This document shows, piece by piece, positions 41,968 to 51,222 of a stretch of 64,000 bases of DNA. This DNA is from Arthrobacter humicola (GTDB taxonomy: Bacteria > Actinomycetota > Actinomycetes > Actinomycetales > Micrococcaceae). Under the pieces are notes generated by a model that had not been told where the DNA came from, ran no database searches, and saw only the letters and a program-made list of their open reading frames with translations. Both the position numbers and the translations under genes were made by a program. Location: positions 491,313-555,312 of the forward strand of contig NZ_JAFKON010000002.1 in the NCBI RefSeq assembly GCF_022803015.1. Direction: 5' to 3'. Position 1 is the first letter of the stretch. Every line of letters begins with the position of its first letter.

Positions 41968-44298
41968 ATGGCTCTCATCACCTCGGACCGCGCCCGGTTC
42001 CCCAACGATCCCTGGCAGCTGGTCGAGACCGTTCACCTCCCCGGCAATGCCGGCACCCTGGAGACCCTGTTCAGCCTCGGCAACGGGCACCTGGGCATCC
42101 GCGGCGCGCACTGGGGTGCCGCGGACGCCGAACTTCCGGGCAGCTTCATCAACGGCTTCCACGAGACCTGGGACATCAAGCACGCGGAAAACGCGTACGG
42201 CTTCGCCCGCACCGGCCAGCGGATCCTCTACGTCCCGGACGCCAACAACTTCACCGTCATCATCGACGGCGAGCCGCTGAGCCTGGAGGAGTCCACCGTG
42301 CTGGACTACCGCCGCTCGGTGGATTTCGCCACGGGTATCTACGAGTGCCGGATCACCTGGCAGTGCCGTTCCGGTGCGACCGTGACCACCACCGAACGGC
42401 GCGCCGTCGGTTACGCAACCCGAGGGGCGCTGGGCATCAGCCTCGAATTGGCGGCTGACCGGGATATCTCCGCGGACGTCACGTCCTCGGTCATCAACCG
42501 CCAGGACCAGCCGGTGGAGGACCACTCCGCCCATGATCCGCGCCGCGCCGGCCGGCACGCCGGCCGTGTGCTGCTGCCCCTGCGTCTCGACGGCGGGGAC
42601 GGCTCCCTGCGCCTGTCCTGGGAAGCCTCGGAATCCAAGCAGCGGCTCGGGATGGCCGTGGATCACTGGACCTCGGCCGGCGTGCAGCCGTTCGACACCC
42701 AGGTGGACCAGGACGACAGCAGCGTGCGCTACGTGCTCGCCGTCAGCGCGGACGCACCGTTCCTGCTGGAGAAGAGCGTCAGCTACGCCGTGGGCCAGGC
42801 CGCCGAGGACCTCGCCGACAGCGCCGAAGCCAGCCTCAAGCCGGTCAGCGAGATCTTCGCCGAGAGCGAGGACCACTACCGCGCCTACTGGAGCACGAGC
42901 GACATCGTCCTGGCGGGCCAGACCGAGCTCCAGCAGGGCGTGCGCTGGAACCTCTTCCAGCTCGCGCAGGCCACGGCCTGCGCCGATGTGGCCGGCATCC
43001 CGGCCAAGGGCGTGTCCGGCTCCGGCTACGACGGCCACTACTTCTGGGACCAGGAGGTGTACCTGCTGCCCTACCTGACCTACACCAACCCGGGCAACGC
43101 CCGCCAGGTCCTGGAATTCCGCCACGACCTCCTGCCCGAGGCGAAGATCCGCGCCAAGGAACTCAGCGTCGACGGCGCCCTCTTCCCCTGGCGCACCATC
43201 AACGGACTCGAGGCCAGCGCCTACTACGCGGCCGGCACAGCACAGTTCCACATCGCCGCCGCGATCGCCTTCGCGACAAACCGGTACATCTGGGCCAGCG
43301 GGGACACCGAGTTCCAGGCCACCCTGGGCTCCGATCTGCTGATCGAGACTGCACGGATGTGGGTCTCACTCGGCTTCTTCGGCAAGGACGGACTGTTCCA
43401 CATCCACGGCGTCACGGGCCCCGACGAGTACACCGCCGTCGTCAACGACAACCTGTACACGAACGTCATGGCGCGCTTCAACCTGCGCGCCGCGGCGGCG
43501 CTGGACCACCCGGAGATCGACGACGCCGAACGCCAGCTCTGGGAGCAGGCAGCCAACCGCATGCAGCTGCCCTACGACGAGGACCTCCAGGTCCATTCCC
43601 AGGACAACGACTTCATGACGCTGGAACCGTGGGACTGGACCACGCCCCGGTCCAAGTACCCGCTCCTGCTGCACTTCCACCCGTTGGTGATCTACCGGCA
43701 CCAGGTCCTTAAGCAGGCCGACACCGTGCTGGCCATGTTCCTGCAGTGGCAGGACTTCACCGCCGAGGAAAAGCGGCGCGCCTTCGATTTCTACGATCCC
43801 ATCACCACGGGCGACTCCACGCTGTCCGCCTGCGTCCAGGGCATCATGGCGGCCGAGGTCGGCTACGGGAAGGCCGCGCTGGACCACTTCACCCACGCCC
43901 TGTTCATCGATCTCGACGACACCCACGGCAACACGATCGACGGCGTCCACATCGCGTCCACCGGCGGCGTGTGGAGCTCGCTGGTCAGCGGCTTCGCCGG
44001 GCTGCGGGACCAGGGCGCGGTGCCGTACTTCGATCCCCGGCTGCCTGCCGAATGGGACGGCCTCGAGTTCCACCTGAAGATCCAGGGCAGGCTCCTGCAC
44101 ATCGGGCTGGAACAGGATTCGATCAGCCTGACCGTCCGTGACGGCGCGCCGCTGGAGATCGACGTGCGCGGGGAACTGCTCACCGTCGATGGCGACCCGG
44201 TCCGGGTCCCGCTGGCACCCGTCACGGTTCCGGAGCCGACCGTCTTCCCCAGCGGCCTCCCGACGGCGTCGATCCCGGTGGTGCGCGCCGCAGTCTAA
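41968..44298 (+). CDS. Glycoside hydrolase family 65 disaccharide phosphorylase
   Basis: This 776-residue enzyme splits an alpha-glucosyl disaccharide with phosphate to give beta-glucose 1-phosphate and glucose. The N-terminal beta-sandwich opens with NDPWQLVETVHLPG and FSLGNGHLGIRGAHWG. The (alpha/alpha)6 barrel contains the general acid Glu in HGVTGPDEYTAVVNDN and the phosphate-binding HIASTGGVWSSLVSGF. Maltose, trehalose, kojibiose or nigerose phosphorylase are all possible. GAAGGAA lies before the ATG. Its stop overlaps that of the convergent MFS gene. Confidence 0.93.
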   Translation: MALITSDRARFPNDPWQLVETVHLPGNAGTLETLFSLGNGHLGIRGAHWGAADAELPGSFINGFHETWDIKHAENAYGFARTGQRILYVPDANNFTVIIDGEPLSLEESTVLDYRRSVDFATGIYECRITWQCRSGATVTTTERRAVGYATRGALGISLELAADRDISADVTSSVINRQDQPVEDHSAHDPRRAGRHAGRVLLPLRLDGGDGSLRLSWEASESKQRLGMAVDHWTSAGVQPFDTQVDQDDSSVRYVLAVSADAPFLLEKSVSYAVGQAAEDLADSAEASLKPVSEIFAESEDHYRAYWSTSDIVLAGQTELQQGVRWNLFQLAQATACADVAGIPAKGVSGSGYDGHYFWDQEVYLLPYLTYTNPGNARQVLEFRHDLLPEAKIRAKELSVDGALFPWRTINGLEASAYYAAGTAQFHIAAAIAFATNRYIWASGDTEFQATLGSDLLIETARMWVSLGFFGKDGLFHIHGVTGPDEYTAVVNDNLYTNVMARFNLRAAAALDHPEIDDAERQLWEQAANRMQLPYDEDLQVHSQDNDFMTLEPWDWTTPRSKYPLLLHFHPLVIYRHQVLKQADTVLAMFLQWQDFTAEEKRRAFDFYDPITTGDSTLSACVQGIMAAEVGYGKAALDHFTHALFIDLDDTHGNTIDGVHIASTGGVWSSLVSGFAGLRDQGAVPYFDPRLPAEWDGLEFHLKIQGRLLHIGLEQDSISLTVRDGAPLEIDVRGELLTVDGDPVRVPLAPVTVPEPTVFPSGLPTASIPVVRAAV

Positions 44299-45635
44299 AC
44301 CGGGCCGGGCTGTCCTGGTCCGGAGGATTCGGCAGGGGTCGGGGCGTCGGCGGGCTCCTCACCGCCGGCGAGGGGGTGGGCCAGTTCATCGGCCGGCATC
44401 CGCGCCACGACCATCGCGACGACGGCCATCGCCGGGCACACGGTCCCGGCGACGAGGAAGATCAGCCACACCGGCAGCACCTCGGCGGCCGGCCCGGCGA
44501 GTGCCATGGAGACCGGCATGAGGGCCAGGGATACAAAGAAGTCCAGGCTCGAGACGCGGCCCAGCAGATGCGGCGGCACCCGGCGCTGGAGCAAGGTTCC
44601 CCAGATCACCATGCCCACGCCGCCGGTGGCGCCGAAGATGAAGAGGGCGGCGGCCAGGGCCCAGAAACTGTCCATGATTCCGACGGCGGCGATCGGCAGG
44701 CTTCCCGCTCCCCAGGACACCATCATCACGGTGAGGTAGCGGCGCGGGAGGGGAAAAGAAGCCGTGGCCAGCGAGGCTGCGGCACCGCCCACGCCCATGA
44801 TGGCGAGCAGGAAACCGAACATGCGCGCGTCCCCGCCGAGCTGGTCCCGGACCACGAAGGGGATCAGGACCTCGATGGGGCCGATCAGGAACAGCACCGA
44901 AATGCAGGCCCAGAGCAGGGTCCACAGCAGCCAGGGCGTCCGGACGGTGTAGCTGACGCCCTCGCGGAGATCGTGGCGCAAGGACGTCTTGGCCCGCGAC
45001 TGGCCAGATTCGGTAGCCTCTCCGCTGACCGGGACCCCTGCCGCGGGCTGGCGGTGGAGGAGGTTCAGGATGCAGAAGGCCACCAGATGGCAGGCCGCCA
45101 CTCCGGTGACGGCGTAGGCGGGGGACAGGGCCGCCACCAGGATGCCCGCAACGGCCGGTCCGGCGGCCTGCTGCAACAGCGGCCGCATGGTGCCTTCCAG
45201 GCCGTTGGCCGCCAGCAGGTCCTCGGGCGGCAGGATCCGCGGCAGGATGGCGGAGTAGGCCGGGAAGAAGAACGCAGCCCCGACGCCGAGCACGAAGGCC
45301 CCCAGCGCGAGATGCCACAGCTCGAGCAAGCCGGCCAGGGCCAGCCCGCTGACAGCGGCAACGACGGCGAGGTTGGCGCCCTCGACCGCGATGATCAGGA
45401 GCCGCTGGGGCAAACGGTCCGCGGCGATGCCGCCGGCCAGCAGAAACGTCACCAGCCCGACGCTGCCCGCCGCGGCCACGACCGAAAGCTCCAGCGGTCC
45501 GCCGCCCAGGTGGATCACCTCGTAGACCATCGCGACGGCCCACATCCCGGAACCGAAGATGGAGATGGCCAGCGCCGTGATCAGCACGCGGTACTCCCGG
45601 TGCGCGAAGGGGCGGAGGGCTCGCAGGGCGGGCAT
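44295..45635 (-). CDS. MFS transporter, drug-exporter-like
   Basis: This 446-residue protein has 12 predicted helices. It resembles MFS_3/EntS-type exporters: FAHREYRVLITALAISIFGSGMWAVAMVYEVIHL at the start and GGIAADRLPQRLLIIAVEGANL after helix 2. It has a hydrophilic loop in the middle (about 195-220). The tail is Pro/Glu-rich. The final bases overlap the GH65 stop tail to tail by three bases. The substrate is unknown. Confidence 0.88.
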   Translation of the reverse strand: MPALRALRPFAHREYRVLITALAISIFGSGMWAVAMVYEVIHLGGGPLELSVVAAAGSVGLVTFLLAGGIAADRLPQRLLIIAVEGANLAVVAAVSGLALAGLLELWHLALGAFVLGVGAAFFFPAYSAILPRILPPEDLLAANGLEGTMRPLLQQAAGPAVAGILVAALSPAYAVTGVAACHLVAFCILNLLHRQPAAGVPVSGEATESGQSRAKTSLRHDLREGVSYTVRTPWLLWTLLWACISVLFLIGPIEVLIPFVVRDQLGGDARMFGFLLAIMGVGGAAASLATASFPLPRRYLTVMMVSWGAGSLPIAAVGIMDSFWALAAALFIFGATGGVGMVIWGTLLQRRVPPHLLGRVSSLDFFVSLALMPVSMALAGPAAEVLPVWLIFLVAGTVCPAMAVVAMVVARMPADELAHPLAGGEEPADAPTPAESSGPGQPGPV

Positions 45636-45723
45636 GGGCCCAGTCTAGTAGCCAGCCGCGCGGCCGGGCTGAGACCCCTCCGGGGCGCAGCGGCGACCCC
45701 GCCTGCCTGCCCGTGTGTAGTGT

Positions 45724-45735
45724 TAAGTGCACTTA
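45724..45735. promoter_or_regulatory. Palindrome TAAGTGCACTTA upstream of a membrane-protein gene
   Basis: This is a perfect 12-bp palindrome in an AT-richer patch 28 bp before the next gene's start. Its TAAG-N4-CTTA layout resembles the sites at 14477-14496 and 62075-62088. It is a possible operator. Confidence 0.35.
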
Positions 45736-45762
45736 GTTTTATGGTTCCGACGAGAGGCGATC

Positions 45763-46641
45763 ATGGCCAAGCGCAGCAACCCGGCAATGAAGATTGCCCA
45801 GGAAACAGCCCACAGCGCGATGTTCGACGCCGCAGGCCAGCCCCGGCCCGGCCTGCACAAGGTGCTCCTGCGGGCGGTTGAAGTCCAGCGGCCGCTGGTG
45901 CTGGCCAATATCCGCAGGCTTCAGCGCAGGCATCCGCACGCCACCGCGGCGCAGCTCGCCGCCATCCTGGAGCGCGACTACCTGCTGGCCGTCACCGGCG
46001 GCGGTGCGCTGGTCGGCGGGGCTGCCGTGATTCCGGGCGTCGGAACTGCGGCCGCACTGGGTCTCTCGGCCGCCGCAGCAGTCGGATTCCTCGAAGCCAC
46101 CGCACTGTATTCCACGGCTCTTGCTGAACTGCACGGGATCCGGATGGTGGACCCGGACAGAGCCAGCACCCTGGTCATGGCGGTCATGCTGGGCGAGGAA
46201 GGCACCCAGCTGCTGAGCTCGCTGAGCGGACAGGCCGCGGGCCGGGGCAAGGGGCCCACCCAGGCGTGGACCGCGGCCTTCACCCGCCGCGTCCCTCTCG
46301 CCGGCTTCGGTACAGTGCGGGCCAAGATGCAGACGATGTTCCTGCGCTCCCTGCTCAAGACCCAGGGCACAGCCTGGCTGGGCCGTGCCCTGCCCTTCGG
46401 TATCGGCGCCGTCGTAGGCGGCGTGGGCAACCGGGTGATGGGCCATGCGGTGGTCGCGAACGCCAAGGAAGCCTTCGGGCCCATCCCGGACACGATTCCG
46501 GGAGAACTGCAGGCCCTTGCGGAAACCACCGGCCCGGCCGCGCTCTACGAAACTTCCCTGGACGCGCAGCCGGACGGCGGCGCCCAGGGCGGCGGCGCTC
46601 CGAAGACTTCAACGAAGGACGGCGCCACGTTTTGGATCTGA
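45763..46641 (+). CDS. Hypothetical protein with hydrophobic Gly/Ala core
   Basis: This is a 292-residue protein. A basic helical N-terminus (residues ~1-75) precedes a hydrophobic Gly/Ala-rich stretch (LLAVTGGGALVGGAAVIPGVGTAAALGLSAAAAVGFLEATALY), then another glycine-rich hydrophobic segment (LPFGIGAVVGGVGNRVMGHAVV). This pattern resembles EcsC-like or helical-hairpin membrane-associated proteins, but I cannot assign a family. I start at ATG 45763 (GAGAGG upstream) instead of 45727. Its end overlaps pxpA by ten bases. Confidence 0.65.
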   Translation: MAKRSNPAMKIAQETAHSAMFDAAGQPRPGLHKVLLRAVEVQRPLVLANIRRLQRRHPHATAAQLAAILERDYLLAVTGGGALVGGAAVIPGVGTAAALGLSAAAAVGFLEATALYSTALAELHGIRMVDPDRASTLVMAVMLGEEGTQLLSSLSGQAAGRGKGPTQAWTAAFTRRVPLAGFGTVRAKMQTMFLRSLLKTQGTAWLGRALPFGIGAVVGGVGNRVMGHAVVANAKEAFGPIPDTIPGELQALAETTGPAALYETSLDAQPDGGAQGGGAPKTSTKDGATFWI

Positions 46642-47381
46642 ACACTGACCTGGGGGAGTCCTTCGGGACCTGGACCAAGGGCGCCGACGCCGCGATGTTT
46701 CCGCTGGTCACGAGCGCCAGCGTGGCCTGTGGGATGCACGCCGGGGACCCTGTGACCATGCTGGACACCTGCCGGGCGGCGTACGAGCTCGACGTCAACG
46801 TCGGTGCCCACATCGGCTACCCAGACCTGGCCGGCTTTGGCCTGCGCTCGCTGGATATGACCTTTGACGATCTCTTCGGCCTGGTCCTCTACCAGCTCGG
46901 GGCGCTCGACGGCGTCGCCCATGCCGTGGGCGCCTCGGTGGATTACGTCAAGCTGCACGGGGCGCTCTACGACCGCACCGTGCACGACGGCGAGCAGGCC
47001 TCCGCCGTGATCGCCGCTATCCAGGCCTACGATCCCGGACTGCCCGTCCTCGGCTTCCCCGGCTCAGCCCTGCTGGAAATCGCCAAGGAAGCCGGGCACC
47101 CCGTCTTCTCCGAGGCCTTCGCCGACCGTGCCTACTTCCCCGACGGCACCCTCGTGCCGCGCACCGAGGTGGGGGCGGTGATGCTCGACGCCGGACAGGT
47201 TGCCGAGCGGGCGGTCAGGCTCGCCACAAAGGGCGAAATCGAGGCCGTCGACGGCACCGTGCTCCGAATTGAGCCGCAGTCGCTGTGCCTCCAGGGCGAC
47301 ACCCCCGGCTCCGTTGCCGCGGCGACCGCGATCCGTGCGGCGCTGGAGGCTGCCGGCGTCGAGCTGGAAAGCTTCGCCTGA
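46632..47381 (+). CDS. pxpA: LamB/YcsF family 5-oxoprolinase subunit A
   Basis: PxpA works with PxpB and PxpC to hydrolyse 5-oxoproline to glutamate with ATP. The 249-residue product starts LDLNTDLGESFGTW, the conserved YcsF N-terminus, and has SVACGMHAGDP, GAHIGYPDLAGFG, VDYVKLHGALYD and SLCLQGDTPGSV. The start must be TTG 46632, inside the end of the upstream gene, because no later start retains the conserved N-terminus. AAGGA is 12 nt upstream, a rather long spacing. pxpB and pxpC are not in the window. Confidence 0.9.
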   Translation: MDLNTDLGESFGTWTKGADAAMFPLVTSASVACGMHAGDPVTMLDTCRAAYELDVNVGAHIGYPDLAGFGLRSLDMTFDDLFGLVLYQLGALDGVAHAVGASVDYVKLHGALYDRTVHDGEQASAVIAAIQAYDPGLPVLGFPGSALLEIAKEAGHPVFSEAFADRAYFPDGTLVPRTEVGAVMLDAGQVAERAVRLATKGEIEAVDGTVLRIEPQSLCLQGDTPGSVAAATAIRAALEAAGVELESFA

Positions 47382-47511
47382 ACCGCTGGCCCTGACCCGC
47401 TGGCCCTGAACTGCGGGGCCGGCCGGGCAGCTCCCGGGCCGCCCGGACCCGGGGCTGCCACAGTGTCCTAAGGCCCTGTTCCGGCCAGAAGGGGCACCCT
47501 AGCTTGAAGGA

Positions 47512-50500
47512 ATGACTGCCGGAGACGCGGCGGGGCTGGACGGGCGCGCCTCGGATGCAATGTTGAAGCTGGGCCGATTCTTTACGAAATGGGACCAGAC
47601 CGACGACGGCAGGGCGGTGTTCCGCGAGGGTGGCCGCAAGGGCGACATCTTCTACCGGGACCGCTGGAGCCACGACAAGGTGGTCCGGTCCACGCACGGG
47701 GTGAACTGCACCGGCTCCTGCTCCTGGAAGGTGTACGTCAAGGACGGCATCATCACCTGGGAATCCCAGCAGACTGACTACCCCTCCGTGGGCCCGGACA
47801 GCCCGGAATACGAGCCGCGGGGCTGCCCGCGCGGCGCGGCCTTCTCCTGGTACACCTATTCGCCCACCCGGGTGCGTTTTCCGTATGCGCGGGGCGTCCT
47901 CGTCGAGATGTACCGCGAGGCCAAGGCCCGGCTGGGTGACCCGGTGCTGGCCTTTGCCGACGTCGTGGGCGACCCCGCGCGGCGCCGCCGCTACCAGCAG
48001 GCCCGCGGCAAGGGCGGCCTGGTGCGGGTCTCCTGGCAGGAGGCGATCGAAATCGCCGCCGCCGCGCACGTGAACACCATCAAGGCGTACGGCCCGGACC
48101 GCTGTGCCGGCTTCTCGCCCATCCCAGCGATGTCCATGGTCTCGCACGCCGTGGGGACCCGCTTCATCCAGCTGATCGGCGGGGTGATGACTTCCTTCTA
48201 CGACTGGTACGCAGACCTCCCCGTGGCCAGCCCACAGGTGTTCGGGGACCAGACCGACGTCCCGGAATCGGGGGACTGGTGGGACGCCCGGTATCTGATG
48301 ATGTGGGGATCCAACGTCCCCGTCACCCGCACCCCGGACGCGCACTGGATGGCCGAGGTGCGGTACCGCGGCACCAAGGTGGTCACGGTCAGCCCGGACT
48401 ACGCGGACAACACGAAGTTCGCCGACGAATGGCTCCCCGCGCAGGCCGGAACCGACGCCGCGCTGGCCATGGCGATGGGGCACGTCATGCTCAAGGAATT
48501 CTTCGTCGACCGTGAGGTGCCGTTCTTCGCCGACTACGTCCGCCGGTACACCGACCTGCCGTTCCTGGTCGGTCTCGAACGGCGCGACGACGGCACGCTG
48601 ACACCGGCCAAGTTCCTCACCGCCCGGGACCTCCCGGCCGAGTCGCTAACTGAGGACGCCGCGTTCCGCACCGTCCTGTTCGACAAGAAAACCGGGCTGC
48701 CGGCGGTCCCCAACGGCTCGATGGGCTTCCGCTACTCAGAGAGCGGCGAGGGCAAGTGGAACCTGGACCTCGGAGCGATCGAACCGGCGCTGTCCCTCCG
48801 GGAAGTGTCAACGGAAAGCGCCGAGATCCTGCTGCCGTGCTTCGAGGACGCCGGCGGGGACGGCAGCGTGCTCCGCCGCGGCGTGCCCGTCCTGGAGGTG
48901 GAAGGCCAGCTGGTCACCACCGTCTTCGACCTCATGCTGGCCCAGTACGGGGTCGGCCGCGACGGGCTCCCGGGGGACTGGGCCGCCGGCTACCAGGACG
49001 CAGCGACACCCTATACGCCGGCCTGGCAGGAGGAGATCACCTCCGTCCCGGCGCAGGCCTGCATCCGGGTGGCCCGCGAATTCGCCCGCAACGCCGAACA
49101 GTCCAAGGGCCGGTCCATGATCATCATGGGCGCCGGGATCTGCCAGTGGTTCCACGGCGACACCACCTACCGGGCGGTGCTGGCCCTGGTGATGCTGACC
49201 GGCTGCATGGGCCGCAACGGCGGCGGCTGGGCGCACTACGTCGGCCAGGAAAAGACCCGGCCGGTCACCGGCTGGCTGTCGCTGGCCAACGCGCTGGACT
49301 GGTCCCGGCCGCCGCGGACCATGATCGGCACCGGCTACTGGTACATGCACACGGACCAGTGGCGGCAGGACGGCTACTGCGCGGATGCGCTGAAGTCCCC
49401 GCTCTCCACCGGGGCCCTGGACGGCATGCACACCGCGGACGCCCTCGCCCAGTCCGCGCGGCTGGGCTGGATGCCGTTTTACCCGCAGTTCGACCGGAAC
49501 CCGCTGGACCTCGCGGACGAAGCCGGGGCGGCCGTCGCCGCCGGCACCGCGACGGATGCCGCCGGCTACATCGCCGATGCCCTGAAGAGCCGCACCCTGA
49601 ACCCGGCGATCGAGGACGTGGACGCCCCGGAAAACTGGCCGCGGACCCTCGTGCTGTGGCGCTCCAACCTGTTCGGTTCCTCGGCCAAGGGCAACGAGTA
49701 CTTCCTGCGGAACCTGCTGGGAACCCACAACAATGTCCTGGGCCAGGACCATGCCGAGGGGCTCAAGCCCAAGGATGTGAAATGGCATGAGCAGGCGCCG
49801 GAAGGGAAGCTGGACCTGCTGGTTTCCGCGGACTTCCGGATGACCTCCACCACCCTGCTGTCCGACGTCGTGTTCCCGGCCGCCACCTGGTACGAAAAGC
49901 ACGACCTGTCCTCCACCGACATGCACCCGTTCGTGCACGCCTTCACCCCCGCGATTGACCCGCCGTGGGAGACCAAGACGGACTTCGACACCTTCCACCT
50001 GCTGGCCCAGGAGTTCTCCCGGCAGGCCAAAACCCACCTCGGCGTCCGCCGGGACCTGGTGAGCGTGCCGCTGCAGCACGACACGCCCGGCCAGCTGGCC
50101 CAGCCCGGCGGGATTGTGCGGGACTGGCGGGACACGTCCGTCCCCGCGGTCCCGGGTCAGAACATGCCCATTTTTTCCGTCGTCGAACGGGACTACACCG
50201 CCATCGCGGACAAGCTCGCCGCCGTCGGGCCGCTGGCGGACAAACTGGGCTTCACGGTCAAGAACGTCACGTACAAACTTGCCGGGCCGTTGGACCGGCT
50301 CAGCCGTTCCAACGGGGTGATGCTTGGCGGTGCCGCGGACGGCCGTCCCGCGATCGACACGGACGCGAAGATGGCCGAGGCCATCCTGGCGTTCTCCGGC
50401 ACCACCAACGGGGCGCTGGCCGTGCAGGGATTCAAGGACCTGGAAATCCGCACCGGGAGGAAACTGGCGGACCTGGCCGAGGGCTCCGAAGAAAAATTCA

Positions 50501-51222
50501 TCACTTTCGCCCAGACCCAGGCCGGCCCGGTTCCGGTGATCACCTCGCCGGAATGGTCCGGCTCCGAGACCGGCGGCCGGCGCTATGCGCCCTTCACCAT
50601 CAACGTCGAGCGGCTCAAGCCCTTCCACACGCTGACCGGCCGGATGCACTTCTTCCTGGACCACGACTGGATCCGGGACATTGGCGAGGCGCTGCCGATC
50701 TACCGGCCGCCGCTGGACATGCACCGGCTCTTCGGCGAGCCCAAACTCGGCCAGGACGGGAAACTGGAGGTGGTGGTCCGCTACCTGACCCCGCACTCCA
50801 AGTGGTCCATCCACTCCGAATACCAGGACAACCTGCTGATGCTCTCGCTCTCCCGAGGCGGCCCGACCGTCTGGATGAGCCCGGCCGACGCGGCGGCCAT
50901 CGAGGTCAAGGACAACGACTGGGTGGAGTGCCTGAACATCAACGGCGTCCTGGTGGCCCGGGCCATCGTCAGCCACCGGATGCCGGCCGGCGTGGTCTAT
51001 GTGCACCACGCGCAGGAACGCACCATTGACGTGCCCAAGTCCGAGGCCACCGGGCGGCGCGGCGGCATCCACAACTCCGTGACCCGGCTGCTGGTCAAGC
51101 CCTCTCACCTGATCGGCGGCTACGCCCAGCTCGCCTACGCGTTCAACTACCTTGGCCCCACCGGAAACCAGCGCGACATGGTGGCCACCGTCCGGCGTCG
51201 TTCCCAGGAGGTGCAGTACTGA
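47512..51222 (+). CDS. narG: Respiratory nitrate reductase alpha subunit
   Basis: NarG reduces nitrate to nitrite at a molybdopterin-guanine-dinucleotide site on the cytoplasmic face. The 1236-residue protein shows the N-terminal 4Fe-4S ligands His62, Cys66, Cys70 (STHGVNCTGSCSW) and Cys105 (RGCPRGA), and the Mo-ligand Asp231 in SFYDWYADLP. No twin-arginine signal is present, as expected for cytoplasm-facing NarG. The ATG directly abuts AAGGA (no spacer), so the true translation signal is unusual. The gene shares one base with narH (TGATG). Confidence 0.98.
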   Translation: MTAGDAAGLDGRASDAMLKLGRFFTKWDQTDDGRAVFREGGRKGDIFYRDRWSHDKVVRSTHGVNCTGSCSWKVYVKDGIITWESQQTDYPSVGPDSPEYEPRGCPRGAAFSWYTYSPTRVRFPYARGVLVEMYREAKARLGDPVLAFADVVGDPARRRRYQQARGKGGLVRVSWQEAIEIAAAAHVNTIKAYGPDRCAGFSPIPAMSMVSHAVGTRFIQLIGGVMTSFYDWYADLPVASPQVFGDQTDVPESGDWWDARYLMMWGSNVPVTRTPDAHWMAEVRYRGTKVVTVSPDYADNTKFADEWLPAQAGTDAALAMAMGHVMLKEFFVDREVPFFADYVRRYTDLPFLVGLERRDDGTLTPAKFLTARDLPAESLTEDAAFRTVLFDKKTGLPAVPNGSMGFRYSESGEGKWNLDLGAIEPALSLREVSTESAEILLPCFEDAGGDGSVLRRGVPVLEVEGQLVTTVFDLMLAQYGVGRDGLPGDWAAGYQDAATPYTPAWQEEITSVPAQACIRVAREFARNAEQSKGRSMIIMGAGICQWFHGDTTYRAVLALVMLTGCMGRNGGGWAHYVGQEKTRPVTGWLSLANALDWSRPPRTMIGTGYWYMHTDQWRQDGYCADALKSPLSTGALDGMHTADALAQSARLGWMPFYPQFDRNPLDLADEAGAAVAAGTATDAAGYIADALKSRTLNPAIEDVDAPENWPRTLVLWRSNLFGSSAKGNEYFLRNLLGTHNNVLGQDHAEGLKPKDVKWHEQAPEGKLDLLVSADFRMTSTTLLSDVVFPAATWYEKHDLSSTDMHPFVHAFTPAIDPPWETKTDFDTFHLLAQEFSRQAKTHLGVRRDLVSVPLQHDTPGQLAQPGGIVRDWRDTSVPAVPGQNMPIFSVVERDYTAIADKLAAVGPLADKLGFTVKNVTYKLAGPLDRLSRSNGVMLGGAADGRPAIDTDAKMAEAILAFSGTTNGALAVQGFKDLEIRTGRKLADLAEGSEEKFITFAQTQAGPVPVITSPEWSGSETGGRRYAPFTINVERLKPFHTLTGRMHFFLDHDWIRDIGEALPIYRPPLDMHRLFGEPKLGQDGKLEVVVRYLTPHSKWSIHSEYQDNLLMLSLSRGGPTVWMSPADAAAIEVKDNDWVECLNINGVLVARAIVSHRMPAGVVYVHHAQERTIDVPKSEATGRRGGIHNSVTRLLVKPSHLIGGYAQLAYAFNYLGPTGNQRDMVATVRRRSQEVQY

